This document shows, piece after piece, positions 18,039 to 30,666 of a stretch of 33,905 nucleotides of DNA. Origin of the DNA: Acidilobaceae archaeon (lineage in GTDB: Archaea > Thermoproteota > Thermoprotei_A > Sulfolobales > Acidilobaceae). A program made the position numbers and the translations under genes. Numbering within the stretch: position 1 is the stretch's first letter; each line of letters opens with the position of its first letter. The stretch is from the NCBI GenBank assembly GCA_027051095.1, contig JALUAM010000064.1, positions 1-33,905 of the forward strand, given 5' to 3'. Below the pieces are notes generated by a model that saw nothing but the letters and a program-made list of their open reading frames with translations, had not been told where the DNA came from and searched no databases.

Positions 18039-19157
18039 GTGCCCATTAACCCTTGGAGAAGCTTGCCACCTCATAGATCTCTAGGGGTTTACACTGAGCA
18101 CGGGCTAACCCCCACCCTTCTCAGGGAGTTTATATCGTCGGCGAGGCAGGCGGGATGCATTGAGATCTATGATCCCTTCGTTGGCAGCGGCGTAGTAGTG
18201 ACTTATGCCCAGGAGACGTGCATGGCATCCGCTGGGGCAGACTCCAATCCCTGGAGCCTACTGTTGAGTAGGGCTAAGACTCTGCCGCTAGACTGGCATG
18301 CGCTTAAGTCCTGGGCCGAAGATGCTAGGATGCTAGTAAACAGTCTTAAGCCCCTAGTACCGTCTCCCAGACTAGCCAGGTACCATGACGCCAAGACGCT
18401 GGAGGACTTAGGGAGGCTAAGAGCGCTGGTAGAAGAAGCGCCCGAAGAATGGAGGCCTCTGCTTCTAGCCGTGCTAGCTAGGGTAGCCTATAAATGGAGC
18501 AGGCTAAGAAGGACTCCAGCCCCCAGGTTCCGGGAGGGAGTTACCCGCAGCGCCGGGAGCGTCTATGCGGACTTCTTCCGGCTCTTGGGAGAGGCCGTGA
18601 AAGAGCTGGAATCAAGGAGATTCTGTGGACCCGTAGCTCTCTTCCAGGCCGATAGTTCCTCGTGGATGCCCCGACGGGTGTGCGGCGTAGTCACTAGCCC
18701 GCCCTTCGCTAACAATATAGACTACGTGAGGCACACTATGCTAGAGCTACTCTGGTCCGGCCTTGCTAGGAGCAGCGAGGACCTCGGCCGCCTAAGAAGC
18801 GCGCAGGTGCCAGCATGTGAAGCTGCCGCGAGGAGCTGGAAGCCACTCTCCACTAGGCCCTGGCTGGTGGAGCTGGTCTCGAGAGTGGGCGGCTCGAGAG
18901 CCGTTGGCTTTAGAAGATTCCTTCTCCAATACTTCCGCGCTATGGAGACCCACTTCTCGCTACTCTCTGAGGCCCTAGAATGGGAGGCTTGGTACACTGT
19001 GGGAGACAGCGTGCTAGGCGGCGCCTACATACCCACCCACGAGCTGCTGGCAAAACTCGCAGAGGAGTCGGGGCTGAAGGCCCAGATAAAGCCCCTGGGC
19101 CCCCGGATGAAGCCGGGAAGAACTATATACTTGCTGAGGCTTACGCCACGAAGGTAA
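18039..19157 (+). CDS. DNA methyltransferase (TSPPF motif; N4-cytosine/N6-adenine class)
   Basis: Motif I EIYDPFVGSGVVVTYAQET; motif IV GVVTSPPFANNIDYVRHTMLELLW; N-terminal NPWRSLPPHRSLGVYTEHGL. GTG start. Confidence 0.8.
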   Translation: MPINPWRSLPPHRSLGVYTEHGLTPTLLREFISSARQAGCIEIYDPFVGSGVVVTYAQETCMASAGADSNPWSLLLSRAKTLPLDWHALKSWAEDARMLVNSLKPLVPSPRLARYHDAKTLEDLGRLRALVEEAPEEWRPLLLAVLARVAYKWSRLRRTPAPRFREGVTRSAGSVYADFFRLLGEAVKELESRRFCGPVALFQADSSSWMPRRVCGVVTSPPFANNIDYVRHTMLELLWSGLARSSEDLGRLRSAQVPACEAAARSWKPLSTRPWLVELVSRVGGSRAVGFRRFLLQYFRAMETHFSLLSEALEWEAWYTVGDSVLGGAYIPTHELLAKLAEESGLKAQIKPLGPRMKPGRTIYLLRLTPRR

Positions 19158-19177
19158 AGCCCCCGGAACCCCTATGT

Positions 19178-19621
19178 CTACCTCCTGGGCTTCTGCTTCT
19201 TGCCCTCCCATAGGGCCTTCAGAGAGACGCCGTTGACCATGACAACCCTGTACCTGACGCCTGGTATGTCGCCCATCGACCTGCCCCTCGGGCCCCCTAT
19301 ACCCTCTATTATCACCTCGTCGTGCTCGTCTATGTACTCCAGGCCTCCGTCGAACGGCACGAACGCTGTGACAACCTTCTTGTTCTTGACCAGCTGCACC
19401 CTCACGCACTTACGCAGGCCGCTGTTAGGCTGCCTAGCCTCGACCCCGACCTTCTCGAGCACTATGCCCCTGGCCATCGGCGCGCCCTCCAGGGGGTCGT
19501 ACTTCTTCTTCAGCCCTAGCATCCTGACCTTGAACTCCCTCTGGCTCCACCTGAACTTGAGCCTCTTCCTCCTGAGCTTCCTGGCGGCGAAGAGGCCCGC
19601 GGGGGCCTTCTTGCCTGCCAC
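19178..19621 (-). CDS. rps12: 30S ribosomal protein S12
   Basis: [52 protein letters not shown]...[29 protein letters not shown]. Confidence 0.98.
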   Translation of the reverse strand: MAGKKAPAGLFAARKLRRKRLKFRWSQREFKVRMLGLKKKYDPLEGAPMARGIVLEKVGVEARQPNSGLRKCVRVQLVKNKKVVTAFVPFDGGLEYIDEHDEVIIEGIGGPRGRSMGDIPGVRYRVVMVNGVSLKALWEGKKQKPRR

Positions 19622-19666
19622 CCTCCGATCCCTCCACCACAGCTCTGCCTTCGAAGCCCTTAAAGG

Positions 19667-20110
19667 CTACCTGACTACGACGCGCTCGACGCCGAATAGC
19701 TTGGAGAGCACCAGCCTCGCCCTCTTGACGTTCCTGCCGTTCCTCCCGATCGCCACCCCCTTATCCTCCTCCTCCACCGTGAGCCTTACTATCGTGCTGC
19801 CGCCCCTCCTCGAAATGTTTATCGACTTTATCCTGACGCCGGGGAACAGGTTCCTCACCATCTCCTTCAAGTCGTTAGAGTACTCGACGACCTCTATGTC
19901 GCGTCCCAGCAGCTCCCTCAGCGCCTTCACCTTGCTGCCATTCCTGCCTATAGCCTTCCCTGCCTCGCCCTTGCCCACGAGGAATATGAGCCTGTTGAAC
20001 TCCTCGTCGACGAGGCAACGGTACACTGAGACTCCGGTGAGCTCCTGGAAGAGGGAGATATACCTCATCTCCTCGAGGGTTATCATGTCGTCCCTCTCTT
20101 CCCCGCTCAT
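19667..20110 (-). CDS. nusA: NusA-like transcription termination/antitermination factor (KH domains)
   Basis: Two KH-type motifs VGKGEAGKAIGRNGSKVKALREL and DKGVAIGRNGRNVKRARLVL; position in the rpo operon. Confidence 0.95.
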   Translation of the reverse strand: MSGEERDDMITLEEMRYISLFQELTGVSVYRCLVDEEFNRLIFLVGKGEAGKAIGRNGSKVKALRELLGRDIEVVEYSNDLKEMVRNLFPGVRIKSINISRRGGSTIVRLTVEEEDKGVAIGRNGRNVKRARLVLSKLFGVERVVVR

Positions 20111-20430
20111 CCCTCCGAAGCCTCCGCCTCCCTAGCAAGCTCTAGTATCCCGCTGGTGCCCTCGTCGACCACGGCGATCATCGATATGGGGAACGGCTTG
20201 CCAGCCAGCAGGCCCAGCTCCACGCTGGTCCCCTTGAACACGTAGACTGGAACCCCGGCCAGCTTAGCGTAGTAGAGCGCCTTCCTCTTGTACTGGGGCG
20301 GCGCGTTCTCAGCCATGATAACCATCTTAGCCTTCCCCAGCTTCAACGCCTTGATAGTGCTCTTGGAACCTATATAGTAGACGCCCGTCTTGAGCAGGTC
20401 CTTCAGCGCCCTCTCGAACGTCACAGGCAA
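20107..20430 (-). CDS. rpl30e: 50S ribosomal protein L30e
   Basis: LKTGVYYIGSKSTIKALKLGKAKMVIMAENAPPQYKRKALYYAKLAGVPVYVFKGTSVELG. Confidence 0.95.
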   Translation of the reverse strand: MPVTFERALKDLLKTGVYYIGSKSTIKALKLGKAKMVIMAENAPPQYKRKALYYAKLAGVPVYVFKGTSVELGLLAGKPFPISMIAVVDEGTSGILELAREAEASEG

Positions 20431-20444
20431 CCCTCACCGACCCC

Positions 20445-24381
<3,937 letters not shown>

Positions 24382-24457
24382 CAGCTTGCACCTCCCCGAG
24401 GGGCCCTGGAGTCAAGGTAAATAGTGAATTGAGGGTTAAAAAGTGAGGCGTCCACCG

Positions 24458-27400
24458 CTAGAGCACTATCTTGTCGAGGATCCTGAGCTTCCTCGCCGCC
24501 TTGATCTCGGGCTTTATCATCATGCTTGTTATCTCCTGTATCAGCAGCTTGAACGCGTACGGCACCTTTACAGCCCTTATGTCCGCGTTCTCCCCGTGTA
24601 TCGGGCACTCCAGCTTGCCTTTCCTGGCGTTGTACCATGCTATGTTGCCGCACTCGTTGCACACGTACATTATGTACACGTCGCTGTTCTCTAGCATCCT
24701 GTCCCTGAGCATCATAGCGGCCCCGTGGCCCACTAGGCAGTCCCTCTCCATCTCGCCGAACCTGAGGCCTCCCTGCCTCGCCTTGCCCTCCGTGGGCTGC
24801 CTGGTCAGCAGGTGCACCTTGCCAGTCGCCCTCGCGTGGATCTTGTCGGCAACCATGTGGTAGAGCCTCTGGTAGTATGTGATGCCTATGGTTATCATCC
24901 TCTCGATCATCCTGCCCGTCCTTCCGTCATACATGACCTCGAGGGCGTCGGGGTGGTAGCCGGCCTTGACCAGGCTAATCCTAAGGCCCTCTATGGGCTC
25001 CTTGAAGAAGGGGGTCGCATCTACGTACCTCGCCTCGATAGCACCGATCTTCCCGGCGATCTCCTCCAGCAGCTGGCCCACGGTCATCCTCGACGGTATG
25101 GCGTGCGGGTTGAGTATCACCTCCGGCTCTATGCCCTCCTCGGTGTAAGGCATGTCGTACCTGGGCAGGATCATGCCTATTACTCCCTTCTGGCCGTGCC
25201 TGCTCGCGAACTTGTCGCCTATCTCGGGTATCCTCAGGTCCCTGACCCTCACTTTCACCATCCTATTCTTCTCTATAGTCGTAGTTATCATGACCATGTC
25301 GACCACACCCTTCTCGCCGTGCCTCAGGGTGACGCTGGTGTCCTTGTACCTCCTCTCGGCCGCCGTAGCCCTGGTGTCGCCGAGGAACCTGGGCGGGCTC
25401 TTCTTAGCTATGAGGACGTCGCCTCCCACCACCTCAGTCTCGGGCTCCACTATGCCGTCGGGCGCCAGCTTCTTATAGGCGTCGGCTCCCTTATAATCTG
25501 CGACTTCCGTGGGGTCGGGGATCTTGATCTCGTCCCTAGCGCCGCCGGGGTACTCGTACTCCACCGTGCTGTAGACCCTGAAGAAGTAGGCCCTCGCGAG
25601 GCCCATATCAAGGGCTCCCTTGTTGAATACAAGCGCGTCCTCTATGTTGTAGCCCGTGTAGGCCATTATGGCGACTACCATGTTCTGCCCGGCGGGTAGC
25701 CTGTTATACCCTATCGCATCCAGCATCCTGGTCTGAACTATAGGCTTCTGGGGGTACTGGAGCAGGTAGCTGTGGCTGTCCATCCTCAGCTTGAAGTTGA
25801 GGGCGTACACGCCTAGCGCCTGCTTGGCCATCGCCGCCTGGTACGTGTTCCTCGGGCTCTGGTTGTGCTCCAGGTACGGTATCGTGGCAGCGGATACGCC
25901 GACTATGGCCGCAGGCCACAGCTCCATGTGGGTGTGCTCCTTCGTGACCTCCCAGGGGAGCTGTGCTATGTAGGCGTTAGCCTCCTCCTCAGGGTCCAGC
26001 AGCTCTATGATGCCCATCTTGACGAGGTCCCAGAACTTGAGCTCGCCCCTCCTTAGCTTCTCCACGTGCTCCCTCGTGAGCTTCGGCTTGCCGTTCTCAA
26101 CAACAACCACGGGCCTCATCAGCCTGCCCGCGTCAGTGTTAATGTAGACCTCGTCTATCTCGCCCTCCTTCAGGTGGAACACGCTGACCTCGTAAGCCCT
26201 CTCAACGGGAAGCTCGCCACGCCTCCTAAGCTCCCTGATCCTCCTCGCCAGCTCCTCGCCGTTAGGGTGATACCCTATCGGCCTCCCATTCAGGAAGACC
26301 TTGCTACCCCTGAGCATGATCTCCGGCGGCACACCCGTCTTAACCGCCTCCTCTATTAGGTCCTCCAGGCGCTCGACTCCAAGCTTCTCGTATAGCAGCT
26401 TCTCGATCTTGCTCTCGTCAACGCCCACGGATATGTAGGCCATTAGGGCCAGGTTCTTCACGAGGCCGCAGTTGACGCCCTCAGGCGTCTCGAAGGGGCA
26501 CAGCCTGCCCCAGTGGCTGCCGTGGAGGTCCCTTGCCTCGAAGTGGGCCTGGCCTCTGCTCAGCGGCGACACTACCCTCCGCAGGTGGCTCCTAACGCTT
26601 ATCCAGTTAGTCCTGTCCAGTTGCTGGCTTATCCCCGTCCTATCCTGGCCCCAGTTGCCAGTGGCGATGGCGCTCCTCAGCCTGTCCGTTATTATGTCGC
26701 TCCTTACTATGTAGCCCAGGTTGGTTATTGGCTTCCTCTCCGATATGTACTCCTCCAGCTTCTGCGCTATGTTGTTCACAAGGGCTTCGAGAGCCTCCCT
26801 GAACAGCTCGGCTATGAGGTCGCCTGCGAGCCTCAACCTCTTGTTGCCCAGGAAGTCCTTATCGTCAGGGGCCCTCATGCCCAGGTAGAGCTGGAGAACC
26901 CTGTTGACCATCTCGGCTATGAAGAACGCCTTCTTCTTCCTGTCCTCCGGCCTCATGCCAAGGTGTGGCAGCAGCTGGGTGTCAAGGAACTCCTCCGCCC
27001 TTCTTATCCTGACCTCCTCCGGCTGGCCAGGCGCGAGCCTATTACCTATATACCTCAAGGCGTCGATCCTTGAGGGGGCTAAGGCATTAGCCTTCTCTAT
27101 GCTCGGGAGCAGCTCCATCTGTATCTCCGGCCTGGGCGACACCGCCATCATTATCTCAACGTCCTTCTCGAGGCCCAGAGCCCTGAGGAGTATCACCACC
27201 GGGATCCTATGCCTGAGCCTGCTCAGGCTAGCCTCTATTGTGCCGTCGCTCATCCTATCTACTATGATCTGCCTCCTTATGCCTAGCACCGTGGAGACCG
27301 CTTTAGCCGTGTGGGTTATCTTCGCGGTAGCCGTGGTCGCAGGGCCCGCTATTATCCTGTTAACAGCTAGGTCCTCCTGGGCTACTATGACCTTCTCGCT

Positions 27401-27946
27401 GCCGTTGATTATGAAGTACCCTCCCGGGTCCTCGGGGTCCTCGCCGTACTCTATGAGCTGGTCCCTGCTCAGCTTGAATATCGGGTCTAGCACGCTCCTG
27501 ATCATCACCGGGAAGTCGGCTATCCTGACCTTCTGCTCCTTCTCGAGGTTGCCGTTACGGTAAAGCGCCATCTCGACCCTAAGCGGCACGCTGTAAGTTA
27601 TCCCCCTGATCCTGCACTCCATAGGAGTAACCGGCTTGTCATAGACCATCTGCTCCTTAGCCAGCGGCGTGTGATGGAACTCCACCTTCTTTATAACCAG
27701 CTTCACGTCGGGCCTCAGCTCCTCGGCTACCGCCCTCCTCTGGCGCCTCCTCCCCATGGTAAGCCTCATCTGCGGCCTGATCTCCTTCACGCTCATGATT
27801 ATCTTCTCTATCTCCTCTGTCACCAGCCTGTTGTAGGAGTCCAGGTGCTGCCTGGCAAGCCCCGTCTCCTCTATGAAAGCCTTGAACGTGTCCCATAAGT
27901 CGTCTACCGTCAGGTCTCCTACCACAACCTCCCTGCTACTACTCAC
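24458..27946 (-). CDS. rpoB: DNA-directed RNA polymerase subunit B (unsplit)
   Basis: GSHWGRLCPFETPEGVNCGLVKNLAL, GDKFASRHGQKGVIG, C-terminal zinc motif CNECGN...CPIHG. Confidence 0.99.
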   Translation of the reverse strand: MSSSREVVVGDLTVDDLWDTFKAFIEETGLARQHLDSYNRLVTEEIEKIIMSVKEIRPQMRLTMGRRRQRRAVAEELRPDVKLVIKKVEFHHTPLAKEQMVYDKPVTPMECRIRGITYSVPLRVEMALYRNGNLEKEQKVRIADFPVMIRSVLDPIFKLSRDQLIEYGEDPEDPGGYFIINGSEKVIVAQEDLAVNRIIAGPATTATAKITHTAKAVSTVLGIRRQIIVDRMSDGTIEASLSRLRHRIPVVILLRALGLEKDVEIMMAVSPRPEIQMELLPSIEKANALAPSRIDALRYIGNRLAPGQPEEVRIRRAEEFLDTQLLPHLGMRPEDRKKKAFFIAEMVNRVLQLYLGMRAPDDKDFLGNKRLRLAGDLIAELFREALEALVNNIAQKLEEYISERKPITNLGYIVRSDIITDRLRSAIATGNWGQDRTGISQQLDRTNWISVRSHLRRVVSPLSRGQAHFEARDLHGSHWGRLCPFETPEGVNCGLVKNLALMAYISVGVDESKIEKLLYEKLGVERLEDLIEEAVKTGVPPEIMLRGSKVFLNGRPIGYHPNGEELARRIRELRRRGELPVERAYEVSVFHLKEGEIDEVYINTDAGRLMRPVVVVENGKPKLTREHVEKLRRGELKFWDLVKMGIIELLDPEEEANAYIAQLPWEVTKEHTHMELWPAAIVGVSAATIPYLEHNQSPRNTYQAAMAKQALGVYALNFKLRMDSHSYLLQYPQKPIVQTRMLDAIGYNRLPAGQNMVVAIMAYTGYNIEDALVFNKGALDMGLARAYFFRVYSTVEYEYPGGARDEIKIPDPTEVADYKGADAYKKLAPDGIVEPETEVVGGDVLIAKKSPPRFLGDTRATAAERRYKDTSVTLRHGEKGVVDMVMITTTIEKNRMVKVRVRDLRIPEIGDKFASRHGQKGVIGMILPRYDMPYTEEGIEPEVILNPHAIPSRMTVGQLLEEIAGKIGAIEARYVDATPFFKEPIEGLRISLVKAGYHPDALEVMYDGRTGRMIERMITIGITYYQRLYHMVADKIHARATGKVHLLTRQPTEGKARQGGLRFGEMERDCLVGHGAAMMLRDRMLENSDVYIMYVCNECGNIAWYNARKGKLECPIHGENADIRAVKVPYAFKLLIQEITSMMIKPEIKAARKLRILDKIVL

Positions 27947-27960
27947 ACCAGTGCACCCCC

Positions 27961-28317
27961 CTAGCTCTTACCGTAAGCCGCCACAAACCTGTAATACACT
28001 ACCTTGCCGCCCGTAGGCGACTTCCTCACTATCTCTATTATATCGCCCGGCTTAGCGCCGAGAGCCTTGGCCACTGGGTCGTTGACGCTTATCTTAGGCA
28101 GCTGGAGGGGGCTCACGCCGAGCCTCTTAAGGAGGTCCCTAGCCTCCTCTATGCTCAGCACTCTATGCTCAGGCACGTACTCGTGCTCGAGGATCTTGGG
28201 TTTGCGCCTGCGGGCCGACGCCAAAGGGATTAAACCCCCACTCTCCCGCCTCTGTACGATTCGCCCCAAGCCCTTATATACTGCCCCTCCCTCTTTACGC
28301 GGAACCTCCAAGAACAC
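27961..28317 (-). CDS. rpoH: DNA-directed RNA polymerase subunit H
   Basis: [72 protein letters not shown]. The true start is probably internal to the listed ORF. Confidence 0.95.
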   Translation of the reverse strand: MFLEVPRKEGGAVYKGLGRIVQRRESGGLIPLASARRRKPKILEHEYVPEHRVLSIEEARDLLKRLGVSPLQLPKISVNDPVAKALGAKPGDIIEIVRKSPTGGKVVYYRFVAAYGKS

Positions 28318-28364
28318 GTTTCAACCATATTAAAGCCCCGGGCCTATTACAATTATACTCCGGC

Positions 28365-28470
28365 GGGCCCGTAGCTCAGCCCGGCAGAGCGGCGGGCTTT
28401 TAACCCGTTGAGGGGTCCAGAGCCTGGCCTGGCCCCGCGGAAGTCCCGGGTTCAAATCCCGGCGGGCCCG
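28365..28470 (+). tRNA. tRNA-Lys(TTT) with predicted 32-nt intron (28411-28442) at position 45/46; CCA encoded at 28471-28473
   Basis: GGGCCCG TA GCTC AGCCCGGCA GAGC G GCGGG CTTTTAA CCCGT TG[intron]GTC CCGGG TTCAAAT CCCGG CGGGCCC G. Removing AGGGGTCCAGAGCCTGGCCTGGCCCCGCGGAA gives a 74-nt cloverleaf with a 5-nt variable loop. Confidence 0.93.
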
Positions 28471-28500
28471 CCAGGCTTCTTCCCCACAATCGTTGATTCA

Positions 28501-29319
28501 TTGAGAGTTAACGGCTTGAAGCCGCAGGTAATACCTTGGGGTGCGGCGTTGGGTGGCAGTGGCAGGCTCTTCCCGCTGCTGCCGGGCAAGGGGCTCTACA
28601 TACTCGAGGGCACGCCGTTCCTCTACCACCAGCCTAGCAGCAGCCTGGTGGCCGCCGACCTGCACCTGGGCTATGAGGAGGCGATGGCGAGGCTTGGGGT
28701 GTTCCTCCCAAGGCTTCAGCTTAGGAAGGCGCTGGAGATGCTGGAAGACGCCGTAAAGACGGTTAGGCCCCGGAGAGTCGTTATAGGAGGCGATATTAAG
28801 CATGTCTATGAGAGGCTGCTTAAGCAGGAGGTGAATGAGTCCCTCAGGCTGGTGGGTAAGCTGCTCGAATGGGGCGTTGCGGATATTGTGCTCGTTAAGG
28901 GCAACCATGACACCTTCATTAGCGGCCCTCTAAAGAAGAATGGCGTGGAAGTTGTAGACGTGCTCGAGCTGGGCGATGGCATCCTGGTGGCTCACGGTCA
29001 TAAGAGGGTTGACGTGGACTATGAAGTGCTGGTCATGGGCCACGAGCACCCGGCGGTCCAGGTAGACGTTGGAGGCGCCCGAGTCAAGTTCCCCGCCTTC
29101 CTGCTAGCGCCCCTGAAGTCGTCATCGTCACTGATTATAGTCATGCCGGCCACTGGGGTCTACCAGACCGGCAACCCTGTGACCCGGTCCAGCGCGAACT
29201 ACCTATCACCCATGATGCAGAGCGACGTGGATATAGACGAGGTCAAGCCGATCATAAGCGATAGGAGCGTGGGCGTCTTCCCCCTGCCCCCCCTAAAAGA
29301 ACTGTTACCCCCCGTCTAG
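28501..29319 (+). CDS. Predicted metallophosphoesterase (ICC-like, COG1407-type)
   Basis: VAADLHLGYEEAM, VVIGGDIKH, VLVKGNHD, ILVAHGHKRV and VLVMGHEHPAV motifs. The listed ORF start (28408) lies in tRNA-Lys; TTG 28501 is a plausible start. Confidence 0.85.
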   Translation: MRVNGLKPQVIPWGAALGGSGRLFPLLPGKGLYILEGTPFLYHQPSSSLVAADLHLGYEEAMARLGVFLPRLQLRKALEMLEDAVKTVRPRRVVIGGDIKHVYERLLKQEVNESLRLVGKLLEWGVADIVLVKGNHDTFISGPLKKNGVEVVDVLELGDGILVAHGHKRVDVDYEVLVMGHEHPAVQVDVGGARVKFPAFLLAPLKSSSSLIIVMPATGVYQTGNPVTRSSANYLSPMMQSDVDIDEVKPIISDRSVGVFPLPPLKELLPPV

Positions 29320-29429
29320 CCGGGGAAGCCCTCAGCGCTCAGCTCTGCTCCGCATCAGCCCCCGAGGGGGCCTCGGTAATCCCGGCCATATCATCACAAG
29401 GCTTCGCGGGGCTCGAGGATCCGCCCTTC

Positions 29430-30026
29430 CTAATCGAGTATGGCCTCGGCCTCTCTAAGCCTCTCCGCGACCTTCCTGATCGCCTGGTAGACCTCAGCCT
29501 CCTTCTTGGCCCCGGTTATAACCATCTTGCCGCTACTGAATATCAGCATCACAACCTTCGGCTCATCCATCCTGTATATAAGGCCGGGGAACTGCTCCGG
29601 CTCGTAGAGGCTGTTCTCGAACCTCATTGCAGCGGTCTCAAGGTCGATCCCCACCTTTAGGTTAACAGAGGCGACTATATTCTGGATTTGTATCTGCGGC
29701 TTGCCCCTAATCTCTATGCCCTCGACTTCGAACGTCTTCAACAGCCTCTTAACAACGAAGACCAGCTGCTGTATGCTCTTGGCCCCGGTTATAACCATCT
29801 TGCCGGACTTGAATATCAAGACCGTGACCTTGGGCTGCTCGAGCCTATAGACGAGGCCGGGGAACTGGTCCGGGTTATAGTCAACATCCCTAATCTTAGT
29901 CTCTATCAGGTTGAGGTCTAGCTCGTTCTCAAGGGTCACAGTCGCAACTATATTCTCTATCTTAACCTCGGGCTCTGGGAGCCCGAGGTCGCTGAGGTCG
30001 ACTTTTGCCTCAGCGCCTTTCGACAC
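29430..30026 (-). CDS. tbp: TATA-box-binding protein
   Basis: Two direct TBP repeats: [31 protein letters not shown] and [34 protein letters not shown] start. Confidence 0.99.
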   Translation of the reverse strand: MSKGAEAKVDLSDLGLPEPEVKIENIVATVTLENELDLNLIETKIRDVDYNPDQFPGLVYRLEQPKVTVLIFKSGKMVITGAKSIQQLVFVVKRLLKTFEVEGIEIRGKPQIQIQNIVASVNLKVGIDLETAAMRFENSLYEPEQFPGLIYRMDEPKVVMLIFSSGKMVITGAKKEAEVYQAIRKVAERLREAEAILD

Positions 30027-30068
30027 CTCAAAGCCCCTCCACTAGCTCTACTCCTAGACATTATTCTA

Positions 30069-30094
30069 AAATTTAAAGCCCACGGGCTAAATTT
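30069..30094. promoter_or_regulatory. Imperfect inverted repeat containing A/T boxes between divergent tbp and 30133 gene
   Basis: AAATTTAAAGCCC-AC-GGGCTAAATTT; the right arm reverse-complements to AAATTTAGCCC. Confidence 0.5.
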
Positions 30095-30132
30095 ATAAAG
30101 TCTTTTAAGCCGTGTATATATGCTTCAAGGGG

Positions 30133-30666
30133 ATGAAGAGGCGGGCAGCCATTGAGGAGCCGGATGACTGGCCTAGTCTCACCCTGACTCCCCGCGCAGG
30201 CCTCGTCGAGGGCACGATAGTCATTATAGACTTGGACAGGTTCGGCGAGTTCGTGAGGGAGCGGGGGCTCAGCGAGTACTCTCCCAACGATGTGACGGGG
30301 CTCCTGAGCCGCCTGGTTGAGGACCTGGCCAGGCGGTGGGGCGGCGTCATACTCTACGGCCTGGACTGGGAGAGGGGCACCGAGGAAGCAGTAGTGGAGA
30401 TCCCCGGCGTCGAGGCATCCGAGCTAGCCGGGGACCTGCTGAGGATCGCGAGGGAGGTCTGCGAGGAGGGGGCTTCTGTAACCATAGTGGCCGTCACGGG
30501 ATTAGTGGGTGCGGGCAGGCCTGTGGGGAGGAGGGAGGCGTATAGGGGATCCCCCGACAGGGTTAGGGCTCTCCGGCTGCTCAGGAGGCTCAAGAGGAGG
30601 GGCGGCGGTGTTGTCTACGTGGACGGCTCGGAGTTCAAGGCGTGCTCTAGCGGAGCTCGCCTATGA
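30133..30666 (+). CDS. Small protein with possible palm-fold (GGDEF / GTP cyclohydrolase III-like) architecture; otherwise hypothetical
   Basis: VIIDLDRFGEFVRERG...LLSRLVEDLARRWGGVILYGLDWERGTEEAVVEI...ASVTIVAVTG...VRALRLLRRLKRRGGGVVYVD resembles the beta-alpha-beta-beta pattern of GGDEF/GCH III proteins. ATG 30133 preferred over GTG 30112. Confidence 0.5.
   Translation: MKRRAAIEEPDDWPSLTLTPRAGLVEGTIVIIDLDRFGEFVRERGLSEYSPNDVTGLLSRLVEDLARRWGGVILYGLDWERGTEEAVVEIPGVEASELAGDLLRIAREVCEEGASVTIVAVTGLVGAGRPVGRREAYRGSPDRVRALRLLRRLKRRGGGVVYVDGSEFKACSSGARL

Noticed and set aside
19200-20135. 311-aa plus-strand ORF opposite rps12 and nusA
   Set aside because: Spans two well-supported genes on the other strand; Ser/Leu/Pro-rich shadow translation.
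29362-29376. Hairpin CCGAGG-GGG-CCTCGG between the phosphoesterase and tbp genes
   Set aside because: Short GC stem without a following T-run; insufficient to call an archaeal terminator or ncRNA.
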